A stretch of 64,000 bases of DNA from Fibrisoma limi BUZ 3 (GTDB lineage Bacteria; Bacteroidota; Bacteroidia; Cytophagales; Spirosomataceae), in contig NZ_CAIT01000007.1 of NCBI RefSeq assembly GCF_000296815.2, positions 186,001-250,000 of the forward strand, in the 5' to 3' direction. The notes below the pieces were generated by a model. It was not told the DNA's origin. It made no database searches and saw only the letters and a list, made by a program, of their open reading frames with translations. Below, piece after piece: positions 9,357 through 17,578 of the stretch; position 1 is the first letter of the stretch; the number at the start of each line of letters is the position of its first letter. A program made the translations under genes and the position numbers.

Positions 9357-9615
9357 TTTTTTGTAGTTTTAATTAACACAGACCTATCCCTTAAAGGATT
9401 TCAACCACTGCGGTGGGCTGTAAAGCTAGAAGTTTCTATCCTGGCGTCTGGTAATGACCTGTAAAAGAATATCAACGAAACGTAAAAGCTGCCGCTTCGG
9501 CGCAGGGCGACCTGTGTCATCTGATTTTACAGACGGTTATCGGATTTTACCCTCTACATAGTAGGACATACTGTACAATAATGTTGCCTATACAACAGAC
9601 TTACCCAAACGCTCC

Positions 9616-9798
9616 CTCGTGAGGTACCTCATCTGCTTGGTTGATAAGGTGCCTTACGAGGAAACGTTATTAAGCATGTACAATTCGTATGGTTACATCG
9701 CTTCAGACATGAGCCATTTCAACAAAGGCGTCATGAGATTTACGGGTAAGAAACTGAACGCAGGGCTGCTCAAATCCAACGGGTGTATGAGCCAGTAA
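9616..9798 (+). pseudogene. probable AraC-family helix-turn-helix remnant
   Basis: An open frame ending at TAA 9796 contains NSYGYIASDMSHFNKGVMRF followed by TGKKL. This matches the second helix-turn-helix and tail of AraC regulators (GY.D.SHFNR.FKRFTG). No N-terminal part, start codon or first helix-turn-helix is visible upstream; 9357-9615 otherwise shows nothing. The 162 bases after it (9799-9960) also look empty. Interpreted as the leftover end of a regulator gene. Confidence 0.45.
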
Positions 9799-9960
9799 AG
9801 CGTATGGCCTCAAACACTCATAAATTGTTTTACCCATTGATTAAGGAGCTAACAGATTGAGACAGGTCAAGCTACTATTTAACCCATCAGGCCAGCCGCT
9901 ATTTTTTCTAAAAAACGGTCGTTTAATTGAACAACCAGTTTTAACAACTGGCAAACTGAG

Positions 9961-10893
9961 TTAGTGGCGTACGCCTGGGGTAAAGAAGATCCTCTTTACA
10001 AACATGACAAGCTTCTCAATGAGAAACCCTAAAAAGAGACCGGCCACTCCACATGCCAGGGCCTTGGCAAACCAGGCTACTACCGGCATGGAGGACAAGC
10101 CCTGTTCTAAGTCATGCAATAGATGAGCGGTAAACGGTATGCCATGCGCGATGATTTCGGCGCCTACCCAAAGCATGGCGGCTGTACCCACGTAGCCTAG
10201 CCAACTCAAGAAATGCGGCATAAATTTGACAATGCCACGGCCTACTTTTTGAGTAGCAGGAGGATAGTTACCACCAGCGAGGTGTAACCCGATATCATCT
10301 GCTTTGACAATTAAGCCAACAAACCCATAGACGGCCACCGTGATAAACACTGCCACTGCCAGCATCACCATGATCTGGTTGACCAGGGGCTGGCCGGTTA
10401 CTTGACTATAAGCAATGGCCATAATCTCGGCCGATAAGATGATGTCGGTGCGAACGGCACTCGTCACCCGTTGCTGCTCCAGTTGTTCGGGTGTTATAGG
10501 GGTTAAGGGCTCACTTTCTGGGTTCTCATGGTGGTGGGGGCTAAACAGCGAATGTACCTTCTCGTATCCTTCGAAGCATAAGTAAGCCCCCCCTAGCATA
10601 AGAATAGGTGTAATGGCCCAGGGGGCGAAGTAGCCCAGCAGCAAGGCTGCTGGGCTTAAAATAAGGAGTTTGTTGATAAGGGACTTTTGGGCAATCCGGT
10701 AGATGATCGAAAGCTCACGGGATGGATCCAGACCCACGACATACTTGGGCGTCACGGCTGTATCATCAATGACGATGCCCGACACTTTTCCGGTCGTTTT
10801 CGCTACCTGAGTCGGCACATCATCCAAACTGGCGGCACTTGCTTTTACCAAGGCCGAGATATCATCTAATAACGCAAAGAATCCTGAAGGCAT
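9961..10893 (-). CDS. DUF808/YedI-family inner-membrane protein
   Basis: The 310-residue product from the Met at 10893 begins MPSGFFALLDDI, the expected DUF808 (YedI) N-terminus; an upstream Met at 10923 adds ten residues. Family features seen are the LLDDI start, the VIDDTAVTPKYVVGLDPSRE region, a paired-helix hydrophobic stretch (LLILSPAALLLGYFAPWAI), an acidic/His-rich loop (FSPHHHENPESEP), and further membrane segments ending near the C-terminus (FLGFLIEKLVMFVKRIFF). The family is widespread, membrane-bound and without assigned activity. It has no operon partner; an AraC remnant lies downstream. Confidence 0.85.
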   Translation of the reverse strand: MPSGFFALLDDISALVKASAASLDDVPTQVAKTTGKVSGIVIDDTAVTPKYVVGLDPSRELSIIYRIAQKSLINKLLILSPAALLLGYFAPWAITPILMLGGAYLCFEGYEKVHSLFSPHHHENPESEPLTPITPEQLEQQRVTSAVRTDIILSAEIMAIAYSQVTGQPLVNQIMVMLAVAVFITVAVYGFVGLIVKADDIGLHLAGGNYPPATQKVGRGIVKFMPHFLSWLGYVGTAAMLWVGAEIIAHGIPFTAHLLHDLEQGLSSMPVVAWFAKALACGVAGLFLGFLIEKLVMFVKRIFFTPGVRH

Positions 10894-11347
10894 CTGCAAT
10901 AAGTTGGCTACTTCTACTATCAATGGAGAGGTTGCATGTATAAATTCTTACAGTTTTTGGGGGCGCTCCTTGAATGGAATGGTATCGGTGGGAGCAATAC
11001 CCGTTTACCGCCAGATAGGTGCGCTTGTTTTACCCAAAAATGCTGTATTTACTCCTTTGTAGCAGCCTTTACAATAGGTTAACCGGCTTACGGGGTGAAA
11101 GTTGGCAACAGATTAAAAAATCATATGCATTGCCAATTTCCTGGTTATCATTCTGCCAGTTTACTTGGGCTGCTTGTACGTACAAGACTGTCTGGTTTTG
11201 CGCGGAACTGATTTGCAACAGAAATGCGAACCTGTGCCTGATTGTACCTTATTAACAAAAAATTCAATAAATCCCCTAACCTGCTGCAATCACTAATCAA
11301 ACAGCTTGAGATTGAATTATATTTGTATACTCGTTGAAAAGAGGTAC
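10894..11347. other. intergenic region upstream of the efflux block
   Basis: A divergent gap with no convincing gene (a 78-codon ORF at 11019 has no family features). A TATATTTG at 11318-11325 fits the Bacteroidota -7 consensus TAnnTTTG and lies 22 nt before the ATG at 11348, so a promoter for the next gene is plausible. No matching -33 TTTG was seen at the usual spacing. Confidence 0.4.
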
Positions 11348-11755
11348 ATGATCAAGCGTCGGCATACGTGGTTTCATCGGCTCTACTGTCTATTGATGGC
11401 TTTTTATGTCATTAACGTCAGTATTGATGCCCCCGATGGCTATGTAACCCCGAATACCAAAGGGGAGTACCACGAAGATTTGTCCGTCAACGAAATAGAG
11501 AGTATTGGAGAACTTGTGCTCGAGCACTGGTTTGGCCTGCATGATGCCGTTCCTGAGCATGATGAGCCCGAAGAAGACGAAGGGACTAATCAATTGACCA
11601 AACTCTTCTTCGACTGGTCAGTTCCTGCCCCGTCGGTTTGCTACCAATTTTTCCGAACGGAGGGATACCTATCCATTACGTACCTCCCCTACGTTACTTC
11701 CTGCTATTTCTTCAGCCCGGCTAAGGTAAATACCCCTCCCCCTCGGCTCGCATAG
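11348..11755 (+). CDS. small hypothetical protein upstream of RND efflux genes
   Basis: From ATG 11348 (GAGG just upstream) the product has 135 residues; the frame is open further back to 11306, but that start lacks a leader. It has a basic N-terminus and hydrophobic segment (RLYCLLMAFYVINVSIDAP), likely a signal or anchor. An acidic, His-containing segment follows (HWFGLHDAVPEHDEPEEDEG) and then an aromatic, Pro-rich tail. The acidic/His patch could bind metal, which would suit a gene ahead of an efflux pump, but this is inference. It precedes the adaptor gene by about 200 nt in the same direction. Confidence 0.6.
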   Translation: MIKRRHTWFHRLYCLLMAFYVINVSIDAPDGYVTPNTKGEYHEDLSVNEIESIGELVLEHWFGLHDAVPEHDEPEEDEGTNQLTKLFFDWSVPAPSVCYQFFRTEGYLSITYLPYVTSCYFFSPAKVNTPPPRLA

Positions 11756-11959
11756 CCGTTTGCGATTACCCCCTGATGCGCAGATCACCGTACCGATTTG
11801 CCAATAATTCGTTGTTTCCCCTGCCAATACGTCTGCCACGGTCCCGCCGACGTCACTGAACATCTATGCCGTTTAGGCCCTGATTGTCAGCGTACGAGAT
11901 GGATCATGGGTGCTTGCGCAGGGACAGTTCAGTCGATTATATCCCATTTATCCAATCAT

Positions 11960-13120
11960 ATGCGTATTCACATTGCGCGACCAGCACTGGTGCGCCAATT
12001 CAACACGCTTGTTCTGAGCGTGTTCAGTGCCGTTTCCTTGCTGACGGCCTGCTCCTCATCAGAGCAAAAACAGGAACAGGCCAAAACAGAAACGTATCCG
12101 GTCATCCAGCCCGTAGTAACGGATACCCTTTATACCAAGGAGTACGTAGCCGATGTCCAGGCAGTGCAGAATGTCGAGATTCGGAGCCGAATTGAAGGCT
12201 ATCTGGATCGGATTCACGTCGATGAAGGGGCTTTTGTTCGAAAAGGTCAACTGCTCTTTAGCGTCAACAATCCCGCCTACCGGGAGGAACTCATAAAAGC
12301 CCAGGCCAGCCTCAAAAACGCGATCGCGGAAGCAAAAGCCGCCGAAGTTGAGTTGAAAAGCGTCTCAATCCTGATCGGAAAGAAGATCGTTTCGCCCATT
12401 GAGCAGGAGAAAGCCGAAGCTAAAGTAGCGGCCCTGCAAGCGCGTATTGACGAGGCCAGAACTGCGGCAACCGGCGCTAAACTTAAGCTGGCCCTGACCC
12501 AGATTCGGGCTCCGTTCGATGGTATCGTCGACCGGATTCCAAACAAGGCGGGCAGTCTGGTCGACGAAGGAACTCTGCTAACCACTCTGTCGGATAACCG
12601 GCAGGTGTTTGCCTATTTCAATGTTCCGGAAAACGAATACCTGGACTTCGTAACAGCCAGAGACGCTGTGCGTAAGAGCCCGGTTTCGCTCATCCTGGCG
12701 AATGATCAGGTCCACGCCAGTCGGGGAAACATCGAGAAAATTGATGGACAGATCGACAGAGCTACGGGCAACATTGCTTTCCGGGCCCGTTTTGCCAACC
12801 CAGGCAACCTGCTTAAACACGGTGCCAGCGGCAAAGTCCGCATGAATCAGTCCTTGACAGGCGCCCTGCTGATTCCGCAGAAAGCCGCCTTCGAGTTGCA
12901 GGATAAGTTATTCGTGTTTGTCGTGGGCACTGACAACAAGGTCCACATGCGCAGCATCGTCCCGAAACTTCGTCTACCTCAGCTCTACGTCGTGGAGTCG
13001 GGTCTGTCGGCCTCCGACCGGATTCTCTACGAGGGTATCCAGACAGTGAAAGAAGGCGATCAGATTGAGCCGCAGCTACTCCCGGCTCCGCAGTTCATGG
13101 CCCAGTTAGTGAACCAATAA
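11960..13120 (+). CDS. RND efflux periplasmic adaptor (membrane fusion protein), lipoprotein
   Basis: I place the start at ATG 11960, because the 54 codons upstream in frame lack leader features while MRIHIARPAL begins a clean lipoprotein signal with lipobox LLTAC (Cys31). The 386-residue product shows adaptor order: first beta-barrel/lipoyl half (VEIRSRIEGYLDRIHVDEGA), a coiled-coil hairpin rich in Ala/Glu/Lys, the second lipoyl half (TQIRAPFDGIVDRIPNKAGS), then barrel and membrane-proximal domains. This is the AcrA/MexA type for the HAE1 pump encoded 21 nt downstream. No outer-membrane channel (TolC type) gene is adjacent, so it must be supplied elsewhere. Substrate not predictable. Confidence 0.9.
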   Translation: MRIHIARPALVRQFNTLVLSVFSAVSLLTACSSSEQKQEQAKTETYPVIQPVVTDTLYTKEYVADVQAVQNVEIRSRIEGYLDRIHVDEGAFVRKGQLLFSVNNPAYREELIKAQASLKNAIAEAKAAEVELKSVSILIGKKIVSPIEQEKAEAKVAALQARIDEARTAATGAKLKLALTQIRAPFDGIVDRIPNKAGSLVDEGTLLTTLSDNRQVFAYFNVPENEYLDFVTARDAVRKSPVSLILANDQVHASRGNIEKIDGQIDRATGNIAFRARFANPGNLLKHGASGKVRMNQSLTGALLIPQKAAFELQDKLFVFVVGTDNKVHMRSIVPKLRLPQLYVVESGLSASDRILYEGIQTVKEGDQIEPQLLPAPQFMAQLVNQ

Positions 13121-13141
13121 ACGGACTTAACCTCAGACAGT

Positions 13142-16100
13142 ATGTTTGCCAGCTTCATAAACAGACCGGTTCTGTCCATTGTCATATCGCTCATCATCAC
13201 CTTACTGGGCGTTTTGGCTATCGGGCAGTTGCCCATGACCCAGTTTCCCGCTATTGCCCCACCTGAGGTGAACGTAACGACCGAATACACGGGGGCCAAC
13301 GCCGAAACATCCATTAAGGCCGTAGTTACTCCCCTGGAGCGGGCCATCAACGGCGTACCCGGCATGAAGTATATGTCCTCAGATGCCGGTAACGATGGCG
13401 TCAGCGTGATTCAGATCATCTTCGAGGTTGGTACCGACCCCGACGTAGCGGCCGTCAATGTGCAGAATCGCGTGGCGGCCGTCATGGCCGAACTGCCCTC
13501 CGAAGTGATCAAGAATGGCGTTAAAATTGCCAAAGAGGAAAACTCCATGCTTATGTACCTGAACATCTTCAGCAGCAATAAGGACCTGGACGAGAAGTTC
13601 CTCTACAATTTCGCCGATATAAACGTCCTGGCGGAGTTGAAACGTATTCCAGGTGTGGGTTTTGCCGACATTATGGGCGCCCGCGAATACGCTATGCGCA
13701 TCTGGCTTAAGCCGGACCGAATGCTGGCGTTCAATTTGTCGGCTGAAGAAGTCATTGCGAAATTACAGGACCAGAACGTAGAGGCAGCTCCCGGTAAGCT
13801 GGGGGAAAGTTCTGACAAAAAAAGCCAGCCTCTGCAATACGTGCTTAAGTACACGGGCAAGTACACAACGGAAGAAGAATACGGTAATATTCCGCTCAAA
13901 GCCAATGCTGACGGTGAACTGTTGCGGCTGAAGGACATTGCCGACATTGAGCTAAGCACAACGTACTACGATGTAGTTTCCAAACATAATGGCAAGCCGT
14001 CTGCAGCCATCATGATCAAGCAGTTGCCCGGCTCCAATGCCAGTCAGGTCATCAAAGACATCAAAACACGCATGGCTGAACTGAAGCAGGAGACGTTTGC
14101 AACGGGTATGGATTATGAGATCACCTACGACGTTTCCCGGTTTCTGGACGCATCCATCCACGAAGTGATCAAAACATTGATCGAAGCCTTCATCCTGGTA
14201 GCCCTGGTCGTGTTCCTGTTTTTACAGGACTTCCGTTCGACGCTCATTCCCGCTATTGCCGTACCCGTATCGTTGATCGGTACGTTCTTTTTCATGCAGC
14301 TTTTCGGCTTTTCCATCAACCTCATTACCCTTTTTGCGTTGGTCCTGGCCATCGGGATTGTGGTCGATGATTCGATTGTGGTCGTCGAAGCCGTTCACGC
14401 CAAGATGGAACGGGAAAAGCTCAGCCCCTGGGAGGCAGCACAAGCCGCCATTAATGAAATAGGCAGGGCCGTTATTGCCATTACACTGGTGATGACCGCC
14501 GTATTTGTGCCTGTCACTTTCCTATCCGGGCCGACGGGTATTTTCTTCCGGCAGTTTGCCGTTACCATGGCCGTGGCCATCCTCATCTCGGCCGTAAACG
14601 CCCTTACCCTTAGCCCGGCCCTTTGTGCCCTCATTCTCAAACCAGTACATGAGCATAACTCCAGGCAGACACTCATGGGGCGTTTTTTTGCTGGCTTTAA
14701 TGCCCGGTATGAAGCTCTGGCGGGGCGTTATCGTCGTTTTCTGGAAGTCATCATCAACCGGCGGGTCATCACCTTCGGCGTACTGCTGGCTTTCTGCGGG
14801 GGTACGTGGGCCGTTCAGTCGCGGGTACCGGGCGGTTTTATTCCCAACGATGATCAGGGTACGTTCTACGCCAGCGTTACAACCCCTGCCGGCGCTACCC
14901 TGGAGCGGACCCGGGCGGTAGTCGACCAGATTCAGCAGGCAGCTTCCTCGCTCAAAGCGGTCAGGTCGGTTTCGTCGCTGGCGGGTATCAACGTACTCTC
15001 GGACGGAACCGGAGCTACCTACGGCACCTGTCTGATCAACCTCAGCGGCTGGGACGAACGGGAGGAGTCCGTCGACGAGATCATTGCCCAGCTAACCGAA
15101 AAAACCCGTCATATCAAAGACGCTACGATTGAATACTTCCCTCCCCCGGCAGTGCCTGGGTACGGTAACGCCAGCGGTTTTGAATTACGACTACTGGACA
15201 AAACAGGACGCGCCGACTATAAAAAGCTGGAAACCGTCACCAACCAGTTTATCAAAGACCTGGTTGCCCGGCCTGAAATTGAGAATGCATTTACCATCTA
15301 CGACGCCAGCTTTCCGCAGTACATGCTCTACGTAGACCCGGATAAAGCCGCTCAGAAAGGCGTGTCGGTCGGCCAGGCCATGCGAACGCTGCAAACGCTG
15401 CTGGGCTCTGAATACGCAACGAACTTCATTCGCTTCGGGCAGATGTACAAGGTGATGGTGCAGGCCCTGCCCGAATACCGGGCTCAGCTCGATGATTTGC
15501 TGAAGCTGTACGTCAAGAACGAAGCCGGTGAGATGGTACCTTACTCGGCATTCATGCGCGTAGAGCGGGTGTACGGTCTGGAACAGGCTACCCGCTACAA
15601 CATGTACCTTTCGGCAGAGCTAAACGGCGAAGCCTCCCCTGGCTACAGCAGCGGTAGCGCTATCAAGGCGATTCAGGAAGTAGCCGCTACCAAACTCCCC
15701 AAGGGCTACGGCATCGACTGGGCCGGTATCTCACGCGACGAAGTGCAGACGGGCAACGAAGCCGTTTACATTTTCGCCATCTGTCTGGTCTTTGTGTACC
15801 TGATTCTGTCGGCACAATACGAGAGTTTTCTGCTTCCGCTGCCGGTTATTCTGTCGCTGCCCACGGGCGTTTTTGGCGCTTTCTTTTTTCTGTGGATAAC
15901 GGGTCTCGAAAATAACATCTACGCCCAGATTGCCATGGTCATGCTGATTGGTCTACTGGGCAAGAACGCCATTCTGATCGTGGAGTTTGCCAACGGACGG
16001 CGTCAGGAAGGTCTGCCGGTTATCAAGGCCGCTATGGAAGGGGCGCTGGCGCGTCTGCGTCCTATTCTGATGACCTCCTTTGCCTTTATAGCGGGGTTGA

Positions 16101-16327
16101 TTCCTCTTTGTATCGCTACAGGAGCGGGTGCTGTGGGTAACCGTACGATTGGTACAGCGGCAGCCGGCGGTATGCTTGTCGGGACGGTATTTGGTTTGTT
16201 GCTGGTGCCGGGCCTCTACGTAATCTTTGCCGGACTGGCCAGCCGGATTAAGCCTAACCGTCCTAAACAACATCAAACGGCGTTAGCTAAACAGCAGACC
16301 AACGGTGCCGTACTTCAAACCTCATAA
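13142..16327 (+). CDS. RND-family (HAE1) multidrug efflux permease
   Basis: The 1,061-residue length is typical of AcrB/MexB-type proton-driven drug exporters of the inner membrane. It starts MFASFINRPVLSIVISLIIT, the standard first helix. Proton-relay residues are present: VVDDSIVVVE gives Asp409 and Asp410 in TM4, and LLGKNAILIVEFA gives Lys941 in TM10. Twelve hydrophobic segments and two large periplasmic loops are evident. It forms an operon with the adaptor 21 nt upstream and ends before a strong hairpin at 16448. Likely exports amphiphilic compounds; the specific substrate is unknown. Confidence 0.95.
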   Translation: MFASFINRPVLSIVISLIITLLGVLAIGQLPMTQFPAIAPPEVNVTTEYTGANAETSIKAVVTPLERAINGVPGMKYMSSDAGNDGVSVIQIIFEVGTDPDVAAVNVQNRVAAVMAELPSEVIKNGVKIAKEENSMLMYLNIFSSNKDLDEKFLYNFADINVLAELKRIPGVGFADIMGAREYAMRIWLKPDRMLAFNLSAEEVIAKLQDQNVEAAPGKLGESSDKKSQPLQYVLKYTGKYTTEEEYGNIPLKANADGELLRLKDIADIELSTTYYDVVSKHNGKPSAAIMIKQLPGSNASQVIKDIKTRMAELKQETFATGMDYEITYDVSRFLDASIHEVIKTLIEAFILVALVVFLFLQDFRSTLIPAIAVPVSLIGTFFFMQLFGFSINLITLFALVLAIGIVVDDSIVVVEAVHAKMEREKLSPWEAAQAAINEIGRAVIAITLVMTAVFVPVTFLSGPTGIFFRQFAVTMAVAILISAVNALTLSPALCALILKPVHEHNSRQTLMGRFFAGFNARYEALAGRYRRFLEVIINRRVITFGVLLAFCGGTWAVQSRVPGGFIPNDDQGTFYASVTTPAGATLERTRAVVDQIQQAASSLKAVRSVSSLAGINVLSDGTGATYGTCLINLSGWDEREESVDEIIAQLTEKTRHIKDATIEYFPPPAVPGYGNASGFELRLLDKTGRADYKKLETVTNQFIKDLVARPEIENAFTIYDASFPQYMLYVDPDKAAQKGVSVGQAMRTLQTLLGSEYATNFIRFGQMYKVMVQALPEYRAQLDDLLKLYVKNEAGEMVPYSAFMRVERVYGLEQATRYNMYLSAELNGEASPGYSSGSAIKAIQEVAATKLPKGYGIDWAGISRDEVQTGNEAVYIFAICLVFVYLILSAQYESFLLPLPVILSLPTGVFGAFFFLWITGLENNIYAQIAMVMLIGLLGKNAILIVEFANGRRQEGLPVIKAAMEGALARLRPILMTSFAFIAGLIPLCIATGAGAVGNRTIGTAAAGGMLVGTVFGLLLVPGLYVIFAGLASRIKPNRPKQHQTALAKQQTNGAVLQTS

Positions 16328-16447
16328 ACAGCTCGTCTTTTGCCTTGTGTTGAGCGTACTTAGTGGGTGACGGGAAACCTGCTGATCCCCAATACGACCC
16401 CGATTACTTCGCAGGAGTCAGGGCCTCGTGTGAGGTTGATATATGAT

Positions 16448-16475
16448 GAACGCCCCGGCACATGCCGGGGCGTTC
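16448..16475. terminator. GC-rich intrinsic terminator between convergent genes
   Basis: GAACGCCCCGGCA (16448-16460) pairs perfectly with 16463-16475, effectively an 11-bp stem with a short loop, followed by ATTTA. It lies between the RND permease (+) and the lipoprotein gene (-). Confidence 0.75.
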
Positions 16476-16528
16476 ATTTACGGAAGATAATAAGATGTCT
16501 TACTCAGCCATGTAAAAATGGAGGTACA

Positions 16529-17077
16529 TCACAGCTTATCATCGTAGTTGTCTCCACCAAGTAAGGCAAAGGCTTCCTGCTCTTTTTTGGTTAAGCCGTA
16601 ACCAATAGCAATCCGTAAGCTGTTAGGACTTGAGGGACGGTACGTATCCGATTTGGTAAATACCAAAAAGCAATCTTCGTTGATATGAGCTACCCAGATA
16701 GGTTTAAGCGCGGAAAAGTCTCCATTCGATTCGGTGAATTGTAACGGTTTAAGGGGCTGTTTATAGTATTGCTCCAACGCGGTTTTGACTGAGTCAAACT
16801 TACTTTCCTTGTTGCTCAGAAACATGACGACTCCATGAGAGGGACCAGCAGGATAAAAATTATCTTTTTTATCAATTCCCCAATCGTCAAACCACCATTC
16901 CGTCTTGACGGATTGTGTTGAATCAACAAACTGTTCATAACCGACAGTGCACCCATTAGGATACTCCTTCTGCAACTCCGCTACCGTTATGGGAAAACGA
17001 ATGGCGTAGCCTGCCAGTTGGGTTTGAAAAGGTTTAGGCGTGTGGCCTGGTCCGCAACCGCAAAGCAACAGCAACAA
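16529..17077 (-). CDS. hypothetical lipoprotein; start codon uncertain
   Basis: A 182-residue product if translated from TTG at 17077, where the first residues are already the hydrophobic core and lipobox (LLLLCGC). Reading further upstream gives an in-frame ATA at 17107 followed by RKQVFLRISLLLLLCGC, which is a complete lipoprotein signal with charged N-region. So either ATA is used, or an ATG has mutated. The mature part is soluble with a WWFDDWG motif and no recognised domain. Convergent with the RND operon, with the divergent phosphatase block upstream. Confidence 0.6.
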   Translation of the reverse strand: MLLLLCGCGPGHTPKPFQTQLAGYAIRFPITVAELQKEYPNGCTVGYEQFVDSTQSVKTEWWFDDWGIDKKDNFYPAGPSHGVVMFLSNKESKFDSVKTALEQYYKQPLKPLQFTESNGDFSALKPIWVAHINEDCFLVFTKSDTYRPSSPNSLRIAIGYGLTKKEQEAFALLGGDNYDDKL

Positions 17078-17578
17078 GCTTATTCGTAGAAATACCTGCT
17101 TTCGTATCTTTGGTTAGTAGGGGTTAGATGGGTAGCACTCCAGCCTCCTTTCATTTGTTTTGAACCTATCACTAATAAACGTTTCGAGTCATATCCCCTA
17201 TTTGGACAACACATGACTGATTGTTATTATTTTCTAAGCTACTATATTCGGATAAACATGTAACTAATTACCAAAAATAGTTAAAAAATTAACACTTCTG
17301 TAAAGTATAATCGATTATACTAGCCTATACGATTTCGCTCAAATTATTAACAGCTTCATCTAAAACGGCTTTTTAGTTGGTCTCAGGTTTAGCTTCCTAC
17401 CAGACGTCTTCCCAGTTATATCAGCCCCGTTTCAACATTACCAATCTATTAAGAGTGGCTCTGCGCCGTTCATGAAGGGTGGCTCCTGTCTACTTTTGCG
17501 CTTCAAAACGACTTTTCAAGTCAGACGAGCCACTTAACGGAAGGTACATTTCCTATCAGTCTGGCGTTTATAATCACC
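17078..17578. other. intergenic region before the phosphatase block
   Basis: About 500 AT-rich bases with no gene. TACTTTTG at 17491-17498 matches the Bacteroidota -7 pattern and lies about 80 nt before the ATG at 17579. I cannot identify a Pho-type operator by eye. Confidence 0.4.

Noticed and set aside
10644-10667. GC-rich hairpin CCCAGCAGC...GCTGCTGGG
   Set aside because: It lies inside the coding sequence of the DUF808 gene and is explained by Leu/Ala-rich codons.
11019-11255. 78-codon ORF
   Set aside because: Rich in Cys, Trp and rare codons, no leader, no family similarity; likely chance.
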